Shown here one piece after another: positions 34,433 to 43,449 of a stretch of 64,000 nucleotides of DNA. Position 1 is the stretch's first letter. Each line of letters starts with the position of its first letter. The translations under genes and the position numbers were made by a program. The notes beneath the pieces are model-generated. The model was not told the origin of the DNA. It made no database searches and saw only the letters and a list, made by a program, of their open reading frames with translations. This stretch comes from Oscillospiraceae bacterium (GTDB lineage: Bacteria > Bacillota > Clostridia > Oscillospirales > CAG-272): positions 1-64,000 of the forward strand of contig SVSG01000007.1 of the NCBI GenBank assembly GCA_015064415.1. The letters run 5' to 3'.

Positions 34433-34711
34433 GTTGTCATTTCCAAGAAAATACAGCATGGCGTTGCGTGCGCTTTTTTTCTTTTTTTGACCCGCAACGG
34501 GCGCATATATAAAAAAAAGGATAATTTCCGCTTGCGGCGAAAAAAAGAAAATAAAAAAAATTTTTTCGTGACAGCGTTTCTTCTGCCCGGAGGCCGTCGA
34601 AAAAAAGCGCAAGAGGGAGAAAAACGTGCAAAAAACGCCCATAATGATAAATCATTATGCCCTGCCCAAAATTTGGAATAAAAAAAATTATTATTAATAT
34701 TAAACTAACTC
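34433..34711. other. A/T-rich gap with no gene seen
   Basis: About 280 bp with long A-runs and T-runs and a small TAATGAT/ATCATTA hairpin (34644-34659). No frame with a ribosome site exceeds a few codons. It may simply insulate the strong promoter that follows. Confidence 0.6.
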
Positions 34712-34921
34712 TTGACAAACCCCCCATCATATGCTATAATAATCCCAACTGGAGTGGATTTTTTGTCGTGATTTGCTAAAACTCCAAACTTTTTACACGG
34801 GAGGTGCGAGGGTCGAATAATCGCCGATTGGGTTATTCAAGTCAGAGGACAATCGGAAGCAGACACGGCAAATTTTTGATTTTTGTTTTTTATTATTATT
34901 AATTAAAGGAAGGAAACGCAC
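34712..34921 (+). promoter_or_regulatory. Strong promoter and 175-nt leader of the coiled-coil lipoprotein
   Basis: TTGACA (34712-34717) and TATAAT (34735-34740), both perfect, 17 bp apart. Transcription from about 34747 would give a leader of about 175 nt. Within it CCGATTG (34824-34830) can pair with CAATCGG (34850-34856), or GAATAA (34815-34820) with TTATTC (34833-34838); the two folds compete. An AAAGGAAGGA ribosome site ends about eight bases before the ATG. No known riboswitch was recognised. Confidence 0.75.
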
Positions 34922-37900
34922 ATGAAAAACACGAAGACATGGGTAAAAGTGTTGCTGTTGGCATTCTGCCTTGTGTTTGTTTTCTCCAGCCTGATCGCCT
35001 GCGGAACTGACGAGAAGATCGCCAATCTGCAGCAACAGCTGGACGACTTGAAGAACAAGGGCGACGAGACCGCAACCGACCTGGACGCCAGCGAGGCAGT
35101 GATTGCCGAGCTCAAGACTCTCCTTGACGCTGTCAAGAAGACCGCCGACGCTGCTGCTACCGCAGCAAAGTTGGAGGAGGCTGTAGCCGCTCTTACCGCT
35201 GCTGACACCACCAACGCCGCAGCTCTTACCGCTGCTGAGGCCGCTATCAAGAACCTGATTGCTGACAATGCTACCGCTGATGCAGCAACCAAGGCCGCTC
35301 TTGAGGCAGCTGACGCTGAGATCAAGGCACTGGCTGAGGCCGCTGCCACCAAGACCGAGTTCAACGAGGCTGTGAAGACTCTGAACGACACTCTTGCCAC
35401 CAAGAAGGCACTTGAGGAGGCCGATGCCGCTCTCAAGAAGCTGATCGCTGACGGCGACGCTGAGGCCGCCAAGAAGTTGGCCGAGCTGAAGGCGACCGTT
35501 GACGAAGAGGTTGCCGCTAAGATCAAGGCCGTTGAGGATGCGATCAAGGCAAACGGCGAGAACGATACTAAGGTCCAGACTGCTCTTGAGGCTGCCGACA
35601 AGGCCATCGCTGAGAGAGTTACCGCTCTGGAAGGCACCATGACCGAGGTTCAGAAGACCCTCACCGCTCTTGGTGAGAAGGACGCTGCTCTTGAGGCACG
35701 GATCAACACGATCCTTGACACCAAGGCTGACAAGGAGACCGTTGAGGCCGCTATCGAGGCAGTAAAGGCCCAGATCAATGAGGACATCGCTACCAAGCTG
35801 TCTGCTCTTCAGACTGATGTTGCCAACTTCAAGACCGAGGTGAACGAGAAGATCACCGCTCTGCAGACCGAGCAGGCCGCTATCGCAGAGAGAGTGACCG
35901 CTCTTGAGAGCAAGACCACCGCTCTTGAGACCACCCTTGAGGCAGTTAAGACCGCTCTTGCTGCTATCGAGGAAGAGGACTTCGCCGGCAATTACGATGC
36001 TGCTACCAAGGAGCTTCGTGAGGGCGAGTACTCCCTTGCCGCCTTCGAGGAGAAGGTCAATGCTGTTGACAAGGCACTCTACACCGACGAGGATTACGCT
36101 AAGTTCGTGAAGAAGGCAGACGACATTCGCTTCTTCCTGACCCGCGCTATCTCCGTTCAGCAGATCAAGGATTACTTTGAAATGCTGGATGAGGCTGTTG
36201 CTGAGATGCCCACTCTGGTTGAGAGCCTGAAGGCCGAGATCGAGTCGATCTATGCGAACAAGTCTATCAACCTTACCGTTGCCGAGGACGGCGCTACCTG
36301 CCTGACCAAGCTGACCGGTATCTACAATAAGATTCAGGACAAGACCGTTCTTGACACCGAGAAGGTGACTGTGAACGAGGCCGAGACCTCCCTTGCACAG
36401 GCATACAACACCATTGTTGCCGCTTACGACAACCTCTACGCCGCTGTGAACGGTTACACCGCTCCCGAGGGCGCTGAGGACACCAAGACCGATGCTGTTG
36501 AGGCAACTGCTACTCTGAACGCTGTCGTTCTTGACGGTACCGTTGGCATTCTTTACAAGCAGAGCGATGCTTCCGTTGCTGAGGCGCGTGCCGCATTCAA
36601 CAAGTTTGCTGCTGATTTCTTCACCAACACCGCTTACACCGTGCTTTACAGCGAGGATTGCAACGAGGCATCCGAGGTGTTCGCCGGTTACGAGACCCTT
36701 ACTACTTACGAGGCACGCGTTGCACAGCTCAAGCAGGCCGCTTCCGTGAAGCCCGCCCTGTCTGAGGATGCTTACGATTACCTCACCTTCGAGACCACCA
36801 GACCTCTGTTCTCTGATTTCGAAGTTCTTAACACCTTTGTAAACACCACCATTGCTAACTGGAGAGCCAACGCTGAGGGTGGCTTCAACATCGACGATGT
36901 GAACTACCAGCTGATCTTCACCTCCACCTACACGGAGACCATCCCCAATGAGGAGGATCCCGAGGCAGAGCCCGATACCAGAGAGGTTACCGTTTACGAG
37001 TACGACCTGCTTGCTAAGTCCTATGACTACGCAAGTGCTATGAAGAGAATTTACGACCGTTACGTTCTGGTTATCGAGGTCACTGATCTTGAGACCGGCG
37101 AGACCGCTGTTGCATTTGACCTGGTTACTCTGATGACCGAGCTGTGCGCTAAGGAGAAGGTTCTTTACACCGACCTTGCACTGGTTCAGGGTGAGACCAG
37201 CTACCGTGCAAAGCTTGACGAGATCAAGGCACTTATCGTTGCTGTTGAGAACTACAACGAAGAGGCATGCGGCAACTACGAGGCAATGATCGGCACAGAG
37301 CTGCTTGCTAAGTTCGCTAAGGTTGAGGAGACCATGGAGGTTCTTGTCAATGCTGAGCTTGCTATCGAGGCACTGACCGCGGAGATGAACGCTATGGTTG
37401 GCAAGGTTACCTTCGGTGACTATGACACGATCGTTGGTTACGCCAACACGATCAAGACCATTTGCGAGCGCGCTCACATCGAGATGAACGAGAACGATCC
37501 TAACTACGTATCCCTGATTGCTGATGCACAGGCACTGCAGAAGGGTCTGTACGAAGAGTACCTTGAGCTCACCGCTGAGGTTGCAAGAATCTACCTCATC
37601 GTTGAGGGCATCATGGACGGCAAGACCTGGAAGCTTTCCGACGGTAAGGATGTTAATACCATCGACGATCACCTTGCTGAGATCGTTCTGAGACTGGGTG
37701 TTGACAACATCGACCTTGACCTGACTCTGGTTTACAATGCCGGTGAGGAGAACGAGTACACCGAGGAGACCAACCTGAAGACTCTGTGGTTGAACTGGAA
37801 CTCCGTTGCTGCTCAGTACACCAAGCTTGCTGCCGATGCTCAGGCTGATGCAGAAGCTGTGAACGCCGCTATCAATGCTCTTGCTACCTTGAGCACCGAC

Positions 37901-38794
37901 GACGTTAAGAACAACGCTCAGATCGTTGAAGCTTGGAACCTGTTCACTACTTGGGCTACCAAGTACCTTGGCCTGGATATGACCACCGCTACCGATGACG
38001 AGATCGCCGCTGCCGTTAAGGCCGTTCAGGGCGTCAAGGTTATTGGTGAGGTTGACACTCTGTATGTATTCGTATCCGAGGAGAACTTCGCTGCTCTGAA
38101 TGCTAAGTACGATGCATCCATGGCACAGCTTGCAGCAGCCGCTGACAAGTGGACTGAGGTAAGCGCTCAGATGAACGCTCTGATCACCGAGTGGAACATC
38201 CACTCCGACTTTGCAACCGTTCTGGCTGCTTACAACGCATATGTTGCTGACTTCTACTCTGGCAGCATCGCTGCTGATACTCAGCTGAATGAGGAGTACG
38301 ATCTGTACACTACCTTCGCTGGTGTCATGAGCACCTACGAGGATACGCTTGATGATGCTAAGGCCGCTGCTGCTGCTATCAAGAACGCTATCAACGCTCT
38401 GCCCGCAGTTACCACTGCAAACGCTGCTGAGGTGATTGCTAAGGTTGCAGAAATCCGTGATCTGGTTGCAGATTACGAGGATACTTACCGTTGCGCTATC
38501 CTGACTCCTTGCACGCAGTGCGGTATCACCGCTGACGAAGTGCTGGCTCTGGAGAAGGCAGACGCTAAGTCCGCTTACACCAAGGCATGCGCTGACTTCA
38601 TCGCAGCCAATGGCCTGACCGAGGATACTGCTGTTAAGGCAAGCGACGTTAACTTCGCTCTTGCTGCTGCTAACGGCCAGTTGAACCGTGCTACCACTGC
38701 TGATCAGGTGAAGGACGCTAAGGGTATCGTCGAGTCCACTCTCGCCGAGTACCAGGCAATCCTTGACGCTGCTAACGCAACGCCTGCTCCCTAA
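34922..38794 (+). CDS. 1290-residue coiled-coil lipoprotein
   Basis: A large surface lipoprotein: signal peptide with lipobox SLIAC (Cys27), then about 350 residues of Ala/Glu/Lys/Asp/Thr-rich coiled coil with many degenerate repeats of A-L-E-x-x-x-A and T-A-L-E. A longer, mostly helical region (about 370-1290) follows, with interspersed Tyr/Trp patches and a lone CTQC near residue 1200. There are few Pro or Gly residues. It is likely an extended fibre or spacer on the outer face of the membrane. Codon use (GCT, GAG, AAG, CTT preferred) is that of a very highly expressed gene, in line with its consensus promoter. I recognise no enzymatic domain. It stands alone and ends at a strong terminator. 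Confidence 0.75.
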   Translation: MKNTKTWVKVLLLAFCLVFVFSSLIACGTDEKIANLQQQLDDLKNKGDETATDLDASEAVIAELKTLLDAVKKTADAAATAAKLEEAVAALTAADTTNAAALTAAEAAIKNLIADNATADAATKAALEAADAEIKALAEAAATKTEFNEAVKTLNDTLATKKALEEADAALKKLIADGDAEAAKKLAELKATVDEEVAAKIKAVEDAIKANGENDTKVQTALEAADKAIAERVTALEGTMTEVQKTLTALGEKDAALEARINTILDTKADKETVEAAIEAVKAQINEDIATKLSALQTDVANFKTEVNEKITALQTEQAAIAERVTALESKTTALETTLEAVKTALAAIEEEDFAGNYDAATKELREGEYSLAAFEEKVNAVDKALYTDEDYAKFVKKADDIRFFLTRAISVQQIKDYFEMLDEAVAEMPTLVESLKAEIESIYANKSINLTVAEDGATCLTKLTGIYNKIQDKTVLDTEKVTVNEAETSLAQAYNTIVAAYDNLYAAVNGYTAPEGAEDTKTDAVEATATLNAVVLDGTVGILYKQSDASVAEARAAFNKFAADFFTNTAYTVLYSEDCNEASEVFAGYETLTTYEARVAQLKQAASVKPALSEDAYDYLTFETTRPLFSDFEVLNTFVNTTIANWRANAEGGFNIDDVNYQLIFTSTYTETIPNEEDPEAEPDTREVTVYEYDLLAKSYDYASAMKRIYDRYVLVIEVTDLETGETAVAFDLVTLMTELCAKEKVLYTDLALVQGETSYRAKLDEIKALIVAVENYNEEACGNYEAMIGTELLAKFAKVEETMEVLVNAELAIEALTAEMNAMVGKVTFGDYDTIVGYANTIKTICERAHIEMNENDPNYVSLIADAQALQKGLYEEYLELTAEVARIYLIVEGIMDGKTWKLSDGKDVNTIDDHLAEIVLRLGVDNIDLDLTLVYNAGEENEYTEETNLKTLWLNWNSVAAQYTKLAADAQADAEAVNAAINALATLSTDDVKNNAQIVEAWNLFTTWATKYLGLDMTTATDDEIAAAVKAVQGVKVIGEVDTLYVFVSEENFAALNAKYDASMAQLAAAADKWTEVSAQMNALITEWNIHSDFATVLAAYNAYVADFYSGSIAADTQLNEEYDLYTTFAGVMSTYEDTLDDAKAAAAAIKNAINALPAVTTANAAEVIAKVAEIRDLVADYEDTYRCAILTPCTQCGITADEVLALEKADAKSAYTKACADFIAANGLTEDTAVKASDVNFALAAANGQLNRATTADQVKDAKGIVESTLAEYQAILDAANATPAP

Positions 38795-38841
38795 TAGCTA
38801 ACCGCTATTAACCTGTAAGCCGCAAGGTTTACAAAACAAGG

Positions 38842-38871
38842 ACACCCCCCGCGAAAGCGGGGGGTGTTTTT
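38842..38871 (+). terminator. Terminator of the coiled-coil lipoprotein
   Basis: ACACCCCCCGC/GCGGGGGGTGTTTTT hairpin with a GAAA-type loop, 47 bp after the stop codon. Confidence 0.93.
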
Positions 38872-39223
38872 CGCTTGTTCGGGATGATGCAAGGAAAGAG
38901 AAAAATTTTAGCTTCCTAAAAATGGCGCACGGATCCGTAGGGGTCATTCACGAATGACCCGCCATCCGCGATGCACAAACGGACAGTCGGGGACGCCTGT
39001 CCCTACAATGTTTGCAGGATGCCGCACCGCATTGCGGCAATTTCCGATACCCATGGAAACGCGCTTATAATTTCGTGCCCCTCTAAAGAAAAAAGGATGC
39101 GCCATGTCAGCACATCCTATTTTGTGTAAAAGCTTTTGGGAGGGGGTAAGGGGGAGGCCTTTTTGCAAAAGGCCTCCCCCTCACGTCTTCCACGCGTTCT
39201 CCCTCGCGTCCCCATCGCGTCTC
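38872..39223. repeat. Repeat-bearing gap with recurrent terminator module
   Basis: No gene. GGGTCATTCACGAATGACCC (38941-38960), preceded by CCGTAG, and the GGACAG/CTGTCC stem (38981-39002) are dispersed palindromes. CAGGATGCCGCACCG near 39015 is shared with 26526. From 39090, GGATGCGC/GCACATCC forms one hairpin and GGGGGAGGCC/GGCCTCCCCC (39150-39180) the main terminator of the LRR gene that ends at 39224. Confidence 0.75.
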
Positions 39224-39949
39224 TCACTTCACAAACTTCAAGCTCGCCTGATACAGCGCGTTGTTGTCATCCCCCACGATGAGGGCGTGCCACTCTGCGG
39301 TGGTGCCGCAAAAATAAACGGTTGAGAGCGTGTGGCACTCCGCAAAGGCACCCGCCACAATGCGGCGGAGCCCCTCGTGCAGGTGCAGATCCTTGGCGGT
39401 ACGGCCCGCAGGGCAGTAAAGCAGAGTGCGCCCGTCGGCTGTGTAAAGCGCGCCGTCATGCTCGGAGAAAGCGGTGTTTCCCTCCGAGACCCGAATGTAG
39501 GAAAGCCGCGTGCACCCCTCAAAGGATGCGGCGGAAAGCGTGGTGAGGCCGCTCGGCAGCTCGATCGCGCCCACCGTGCTGTTGCGAAAAGCACCGGGTA
39601 AGATCTCCACCACCGTGTCGCCTAAAGGGCTCTTGGGTGGGATCAGCACACACGCCGCCGTGCAGGTGCCAAGGCCCGCCACGGCGCAACTTCCGTCTCC
39701 GTTACTGCGGAATAAGAGCCCCGTGCTGTATGTTTTTTCCACCGTAGTCGAGCTCTCCGGGGGCGTTTGCGGCTGTGTTTCTTCCTCTGTTTTCTCCTCG
39801 TTTTGTTCTTCCTTTGGTGTTTCGTTTTGCAATACGTTGTTGTCCTCGGGCGTCTTTGCGGCCGCCTCGGCACTTTGTCCAAGTACAATACAACCGCAAA
39901 TGATGACGACCAAAAGTCCCAGACATCCTGCCAATTTCCAAATCTTCAT
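39224..39949 (-). CDS. Secreted BspA-type leucine-rich-repeat protein
   Basis: A 241-residue exported protein: N-terminal hydrophobic segment (6-25) that is a signal peptide or an anchor, a Glu/Thr/Pro-rich spacer (about 35-75), then an LRR_5 (BspA-like) region. VVEILPGAFRNSTVGAIELP, then TTLSAASFEGCTRL and HEGLRRIVAGAFAECHTL are successive repeats of the pattern 'I-x-x-x-A-F-x-x-C'. Such domains bind host or bacterial surface ligands; this one is short. AGGAGG sets the ATG; the 16-codon longer frame lacks a site. It has its own promoter and a recurrent-type terminator. Confidence 0.8.
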   Translation of the reverse strand: MKIWKLAGCLGLLVVIICGCIVLGQSAEAAAKTPEDNNVLQNETPKEEQNEEKTEEETQPQTPPESSTTVEKTYSTGLLFRSNGDGSCAVAGLGTCTAACVLIPPKSPLGDTVVEILPGAFRNSTVGAIELPSGLTTLSAASFEGCTRLSYIRVSEGNTAFSEHDGALYTADGRTLLYCPAGRTAKDLHLHEGLRRIVAGAFAECHTLSTVYFCGTTAEWHALIVGDDNNALYQASLKFVK

Positions 39950-39987
39950 TTTTTCTCCTCCTTTTCTCCGCTTGGCGGGTAATTTAG

Positions 39988-40016
39988 ATGGTAGCACAAA
40001 ATATGCGTGCGGTCAA
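39988..40016 (-). promoter_or_regulatory. Promoter of the LRR gene
   Basis: Minus strand TTGACC (40016-40011) and TACCAT (39993-39988) with a 17-bp spacer. Confidence 0.7.
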
Positions 40017-40169
40017 GCCCCATTCGCTCGTCCAAAAGTGACACGCACATGGGAAAAGGCGTCGCTTTTGCGCAGATGCGGCAGGAGCGAGGGGGAAGGA
40101 GCGGGATTTTGCGATGGAAATTTGGCACAGATCTGATTTTCGACAGGGTGTAAAAGCGCGCGCAGGGGG

Positions 40170-40198
40170 TTGACTTTGCGCCGTTTTTATGTTATGAT
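40170..40198 (+). promoter_or_regulatory. Promoter of the SGNH-dusB-murI operon
   Basis: TTGACT (40170-40175) and TATGAT (40193-40198) with a 17-bp spacer; the start codon is 33 bp downstream. Confidence 0.8.
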
Positions 40199-40230
40199 GT
40201 AACATATACGCGAGAACAGGGGACGAAAAA

Positions 40231-40875
40231 ATGAAAATTTTATTTATCGGAAACAGCCATACGTATTATAACGCGATGCCACAGATCGTGCAGGAGCTTT
40301 TCTGCGCCACGGGGCAGAAGCCGCACGTCACCATGCTGGCGCTCGGGGGCAAAAATCTTTGCTATCACGCGGCCTCCACCAACGTACCCTTCAACATCCG
40401 TTTCGGGGGATATGACGTGGTGATCGCGCAGGAAAAGGCGGGCGGATTTGACCCCGTTTCCTTCCGCGAGGGCGCGAAGGCGATCAAGGATATGGCGGAT
40501 GAGGCGGGCTCCGCGTTTTATCTGTACATGCCCTGGACAAGCAAGGAAAACCGCGCCGCGCAGAACGATATGACCGACGTATATCAAAGCTTTTGCCGCG
40601 CGAACGGGTGCTTTTTTGCCCCTGCGGGTGAGGTGTTCGGGCGTATGCTGTTGACTGAGCCCGCGGACGCGCTGTACCGCGAGGATGGCTCGCACGCCAC
40701 GCTGTTCGGCTCTTACGTGGCGGCCGTGACCGTTTTTTATACCATCACGGGCCGTAAGCGTATCATGAAGGTGGCGGATATCGAGGATCCGGGTGTGAAG
40801 CTCGGCTTTCCCGTGGAGCTTTGCCAACGCGTACATACCGAGGCGTGCCGCACCATGCGCCTTTTTAACGGCTGA
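40231..40875 (+). CDS. SGNH-fold hydrolase-like protein
   Basis: A 214-residue cytoplasmic protein. MKILFIGNSHTYYNAMPQIV supplies the block I Ser (Ser9) of the SGNH/GDSL esterase fold, and YREDGSHATLFGSYV (about 154-168) the block V Asp and His. The middle Gly and Asn blocks are less clear. It is probably an esterase or deacetylase of sugars or lipids; substrate unknown. AGGGGA precedes the ATG. The stop codon overlaps the dusB start as TGATG, so the two are translationally coupled. Confidence 0.75.
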   Translation: MKILFIGNSHTYYNAMPQIVQELFCATGQKPHVTMLALGGKNLCYHAASTNVPFNIRFGGYDVVIAQEKAGGFDPVSFREGAKAIKDMADEAGSAFYLYMPWTSKENRAAQNDMTDVYQSFCRANGCFFAPAGEVFGRMLLTEPADALYREDGSHATLFGSYVAAVTVFYTITGRKRIMKVADIEDPGVKLGFPVELCQRVHTEACRTMRLFNG

Positions 40876-41894
40876 TGGCACCCTTGAAGATCGGAACGCT
40901 GTGCCTGCCGCACGGCTTGTTGCTGGCGCCCATGGCGGGGGTGGCGGATACCTCTTTTCGGGAGATCTGTCGCGCGCTGGGGGCGGAGTATACCGTCAGC
41001 GAAATGGTGTCCGCCAAGGCACTTTGCTTTGAGCAGCGGGCACGTGGCAACGCGCCCGTGCGCACGGCGGCGTTGGCCAACATCACACAAAAGGAATCAC
41101 CGATGGCGGTGCAGATCTTCGGGCGCGAGCCGCAGTATATGGCTGAGGCCGCGCGGCTGATCGCCGAGGGGAGCTATCGTGGCGCCGTACAGGCCGCACC
41201 GCCTGCCGCCATTGATATCAATATGGGGTGTCCCGTGCCCAAGGTGGTCTCCAACGGCGAGGGAAGTGCCTTGATGCGCGAGCCCGAGCTTGCCGCCGAC
41301 ATTGTACGCGCGGTGAAGGATGCGGTGAAGATCCCCGTAACCGTGAAGATCCGCGCGGGCTTTAGTAACGATAACAAAAATGCACCCGAGATGGCCAGAA
41401 TGCTGGAGGCGGCGGGCGCTGATCTGATCTGCGTACACGGAAGGACGCGCCAGCAGTTCTATGCGCCATACAGCGACAATGGCATTATCGCCGCCGTCAA
41501 GCGCGCGGTCAGCATTCCCGTTGTGGGGAACGGCGACCTGAACAGCGGCGCGGACGCGATCAGAATGTTAGAGGAAACCGATTGCGACGGGCTGATGATC
41601 GCGCGCGGCGCGCTGGGAAATCCGTGGCTCTTTGCCGAGGTGCAGGCCGCCCTTGCAGGGCGGGAGTATGAAGCACCCGACGTGGAAACGCGCTTGGCGC
41701 AGGCCTTGGCACATGCCGCCGATATGGTGGAGCGCAAGGGCGCGCGTGTGGGATTGCCCGAGGCGCGCAAGCACATGGTCTGGTATTGCAAGGGATTGCG
41801 CGGTGCCGCCGCGGCGCGCGGTGCCTTGATGCAGGCGGAAAGTCTGGAGGGCGTACGGCTTGTTTTTGATGAGCTGCTCGCGCAAAACGTATGA
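40875..41894 (+). CDS. dusB: tRNA-dihydrouridine synthase
   Basis: A 339-residue FMN enzyme that reduces uridines in the tRNA D-loop. LLAPMAGVADTSFREICRAL (FMN site), INMGCPVPKVVSNGEGSALM with its catalytic Cys, KIRAGF, VHGRTRQQFY and VVGNGDLNSG are the family blocks in order; the C-terminal helical tRNA-binding domain begins near 255. Length is normal. It has no separate ribosome site: its ATG overlaps the upstream stop, and its own stop overlaps the next ATG (ATGA), so expression is coupled at both ends. Confidence 0.93.
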   Translation: MAPLKIGTLCLPHGLLLAPMAGVADTSFREICRALGAEYTVSEMVSAKALCFEQRARGNAPVRTAALANITQKESPMAVQIFGREPQYMAEAARLIAEGSYRGAVQAAPPAAIDINMGCPVPKVVSNGEGSALMREPELAADIVRAVKDAVKIPVTVKIRAGFSNDNKNAPEMARMLEAAGADLICVHGRTRQQFYAPYSDNGIIAAVKRAVSIPVVGNGDLNSGADAIRMLEETDCDGLMIARGALGNPWLFAEVQAALAGREYEAPDVETRLAQALAHAADMVERKGARVGLPEARKHMVWYCKGLRGAAAARGALMQAESLEGVRLVFDELLAQNV

Positions 41895-42454
41895 GTGTAG
41901 CCATCTTTTCGCAGGACGCGACGTTGGCGCGCATGCTCTTGCTGGAGGCGAGACGCTGTGGCTTGCAGGAGGTGCCTCCCGCGCAGGCGCGCGTGTGGCT
42001 GTTGGATCTGGATCACCTGCCAACGCTCCCTCGGGAGGGCGGTGCCCTTTTGCAGATCGGCTTTTCTGCACACCCCGAAGAGGTGAAAAACTCGACCCGT
42101 TCGGGGCTTTATGCCATTTTGGAGCTGCCTTTTTCCGCTCGCGAGCTGGATGCGATTTTGCAACAGCGTGAGCTGTTGCCTGCCGCGCGCCTATTGCGCG
42201 AGGGCGGCGAGCTCTGGCTGGCGGGGAAGAAACTGCACTTTAGTAAGATCGAAAACCGAATATTGTCTTTACTTTATGAAAATCGCCACCGCACAGTCGC
42301 CGTGGCGGAAATCGAAGCTGTCCTTGGAGAGAATGCCAAAAAATCCAATGCGGCGGCGGTATATCTTTACCGCCTGCGGCGTAAACTGGAAACAGACGGC
42401 ATTGCGCGCATCCGCACAAGGCGGGGCGCGGGCTACCAATGGATAGGAGAGTAG
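41891..42454 (+). CDS. OmpR-type DNA-binding protein with degenerate receiver
   Basis: A 187-residue response-regulator-like protein without a partner kinase. The C-terminal part (about 100-187) is a winged helix of the OmpR/PhoB type: LHFSKIENRILSLLYENRHR, AVYLYRLRRKLETDG and a terminal RTRRGAGYQW. The N-terminal 95 residues keep the receiver outline, with LLDLDHLP where the phospho-acceptor strand would be. They lack the N-terminal acidic pair and show L-P-F in place of the usual K-P-F, so phosphorylation is doubtful. It may sense a ligand or act constitutively. It lies between dusB (ATGA overlap) and murI (2-bp gap), an odd place for a regulator. Confidence 0.75.
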   Translation: MSVAIFSQDATLARMLLLEARRCGLQEVPPAQARVWLLDLDHLPTLPREGGALLQIGFSAHPEEVKNSTRSGLYAILELPFSARELDAILQQRELLPAARLLREGGELWLAGKKLHFSKIENRILSLLYENRHRTVAVAEIEAVLGENAKKSNAAAVYLYRLRRKLETDGIARIRTRRGAGYQWIGE

Positions 42455-42456
42455 AG

Positions 42457-43287
42457 ATGGAAAATATCGAAAAAAACGCACCCGTTATGCCACTTATGGA
42501 ACAAAAGGCGGCAGGGGAGCGGGAAGGTCTCCCCATTGCCGTGATGGATTCCGGCGTGGGGGGACTTTGTGTTTTGCGGGAGATCCGACGTCAGTTGCCG
42601 CGCGAGGAGCTGCTTTATTTTGGGGATAGCGCCAACGCACCGTATGGCGAGCGCAGTAAGGAGGAGCTTTGCCCCTTGATCCTATCGCATGCGGAGCGGC
42701 TTTTGACAGAGGCGAAAGCGTTGGTGCTGGCGTGCAACACCGCCACTGCGCTGGTAGCAGAGGAACTGCGGGCGCGTCACCCCGACGTGCCGATCATCGG
42801 CATGGAGCCCGCGCTGAAGCCGGCGGTGTCGGTGAAGGAAGATCCTCGTGTTTTGGTGCTGGCAACCGAGGTCACTTTGCGCGAGGGAAAGTTCGCCGCG
42901 CTTTTGAAAAAGTACGCAAAAGTCGCACACGTAGTGCCGATTTGCGCACCGGGGATCGTCAGAATGGTGGAGGAAGGCGCGCAGAGCTCGCCGCGGATGC
43001 GGTCGTATTTGCAGGAGCTGTTGGCGCCGCATCTTTCAAAGGGGGTGGACGCCGTGGTGCTGGGATGCTCGCATTTTCCCTTTGCAAAAGGCGCAATTTC
43101 TCATACCGTTGGGGGGGATATTCCAATTTTCGACGGTGTGGAGGGCACTGCCCGCCAGCTTAACCGGCGGCTTGGTGCGGCGGGGCTGCTCAACCCCAGT
43201 CCGACGCGAGGCGCGGTGCGCTTGACCTCCTCGTTGCCGCGCATGCTGCCGCATTACGCGCGCCTTTTGTTCGGCGACGGGTATTGA
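42457..43287 (+). CDS. murI: Glutamate racemase
   Basis: Makes D-glutamate for peptidoglycan. The protein is 276 residues. IAVMDSGVGGLCVLREI, YFGDSANAPYGERSKEEL, VLACNTATALV (first catalytic Cys) and VVLGCSHFPF (second catalytic Cys) are the family blocks. The start was placed at 42457, eight bases after AGGAG, which itself lies in the last codons of the upstream regulator; the in-frame ATG at 42439 is inside that gene and lacks a site. Last gene of the SGNH-dusB-regulator-murI operon. Confidence 0.93.
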   Translation: MENIEKNAPVMPLMEQKAAGEREGLPIAVMDSGVGGLCVLREIRRQLPREELLYFGDSANAPYGERSKEELCPLILSHAERLLTEAKALVLACNTATALVAEELRARHPDVPIIGMEPALKPAVSVKEDPRVLVLATEVTLREGKFAALLKKYAKVAHVVPICAPGIVRMVEEGAQSSPRMRSYLQELLAPHLSKGVDAVVLGCSHFPFAKGAISHTVGGDIPIFDGVEGTARQLNRRLGAAGLLNPSPTRGAVRLTSSLPRMLPHYARLLFGDGY

Positions 43288-43335
43288 CGTGTCGAGATTT
43301 GCGGTAAATTTTTTCTTTTTTTGCTGCGAGGGGCA

Positions 43336-43364
43336 TTGACAAAACCCCTCGCATCGGCTATAAT
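43336..43364 (+). promoter_or_regulatory. Promoter of tRNA-Gly
   Basis: TTGACA (43336-43341) and TATAAT (43359-43364) perfect and 17 bp apart, ending 11 bp before the tRNA. Confidence 0.9.
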
Positions 43365-43375
43365 ATTACTGTTAT

Positions 43376-43449
43376 GCAGGCGTAGTCTAGTGGTAAAACC
43401 TCAGCTTCCCAAGCTGATGCTGCGGGTTCGATTCCCGTCGCCTGCTCCA
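43376..43449 (+). tRNA. tRNA-Gly(CCC)
   Basis: A 74-nt cloverleaf with encoded CCA. Acceptor stem GCAGGCG pairs with CGCCTGC; the D arm contains AGTCTAGTGGTAAAAC; the anticodon stem TCAGC/GCTGA encloses TTCCCAA, giving anticodon CCC; the T arm is GCGGG-TTCGATT-CCCGT. Discriminator T is followed by CCA at 43447-43449. It has its own consensus promoter and an immediately following hairpin terminator. Confidence 0.96.

Noticed and set aside
34793..38203. A 1136-codon minus-strand frame opposite the coiled-coil lipoprotein
   Set aside because: Same cause: the sense gene avoids TTA, CTA and TCA codons. The product is Ser/Leu/Gly/Val repeats without a recognisable domain.
42439..42456. Earlier ATG for murI
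   Set aside because: It lies inside the upstream regulator gene and lacks a ribosome site, whereas 42457 has AGGAG at a good distance.
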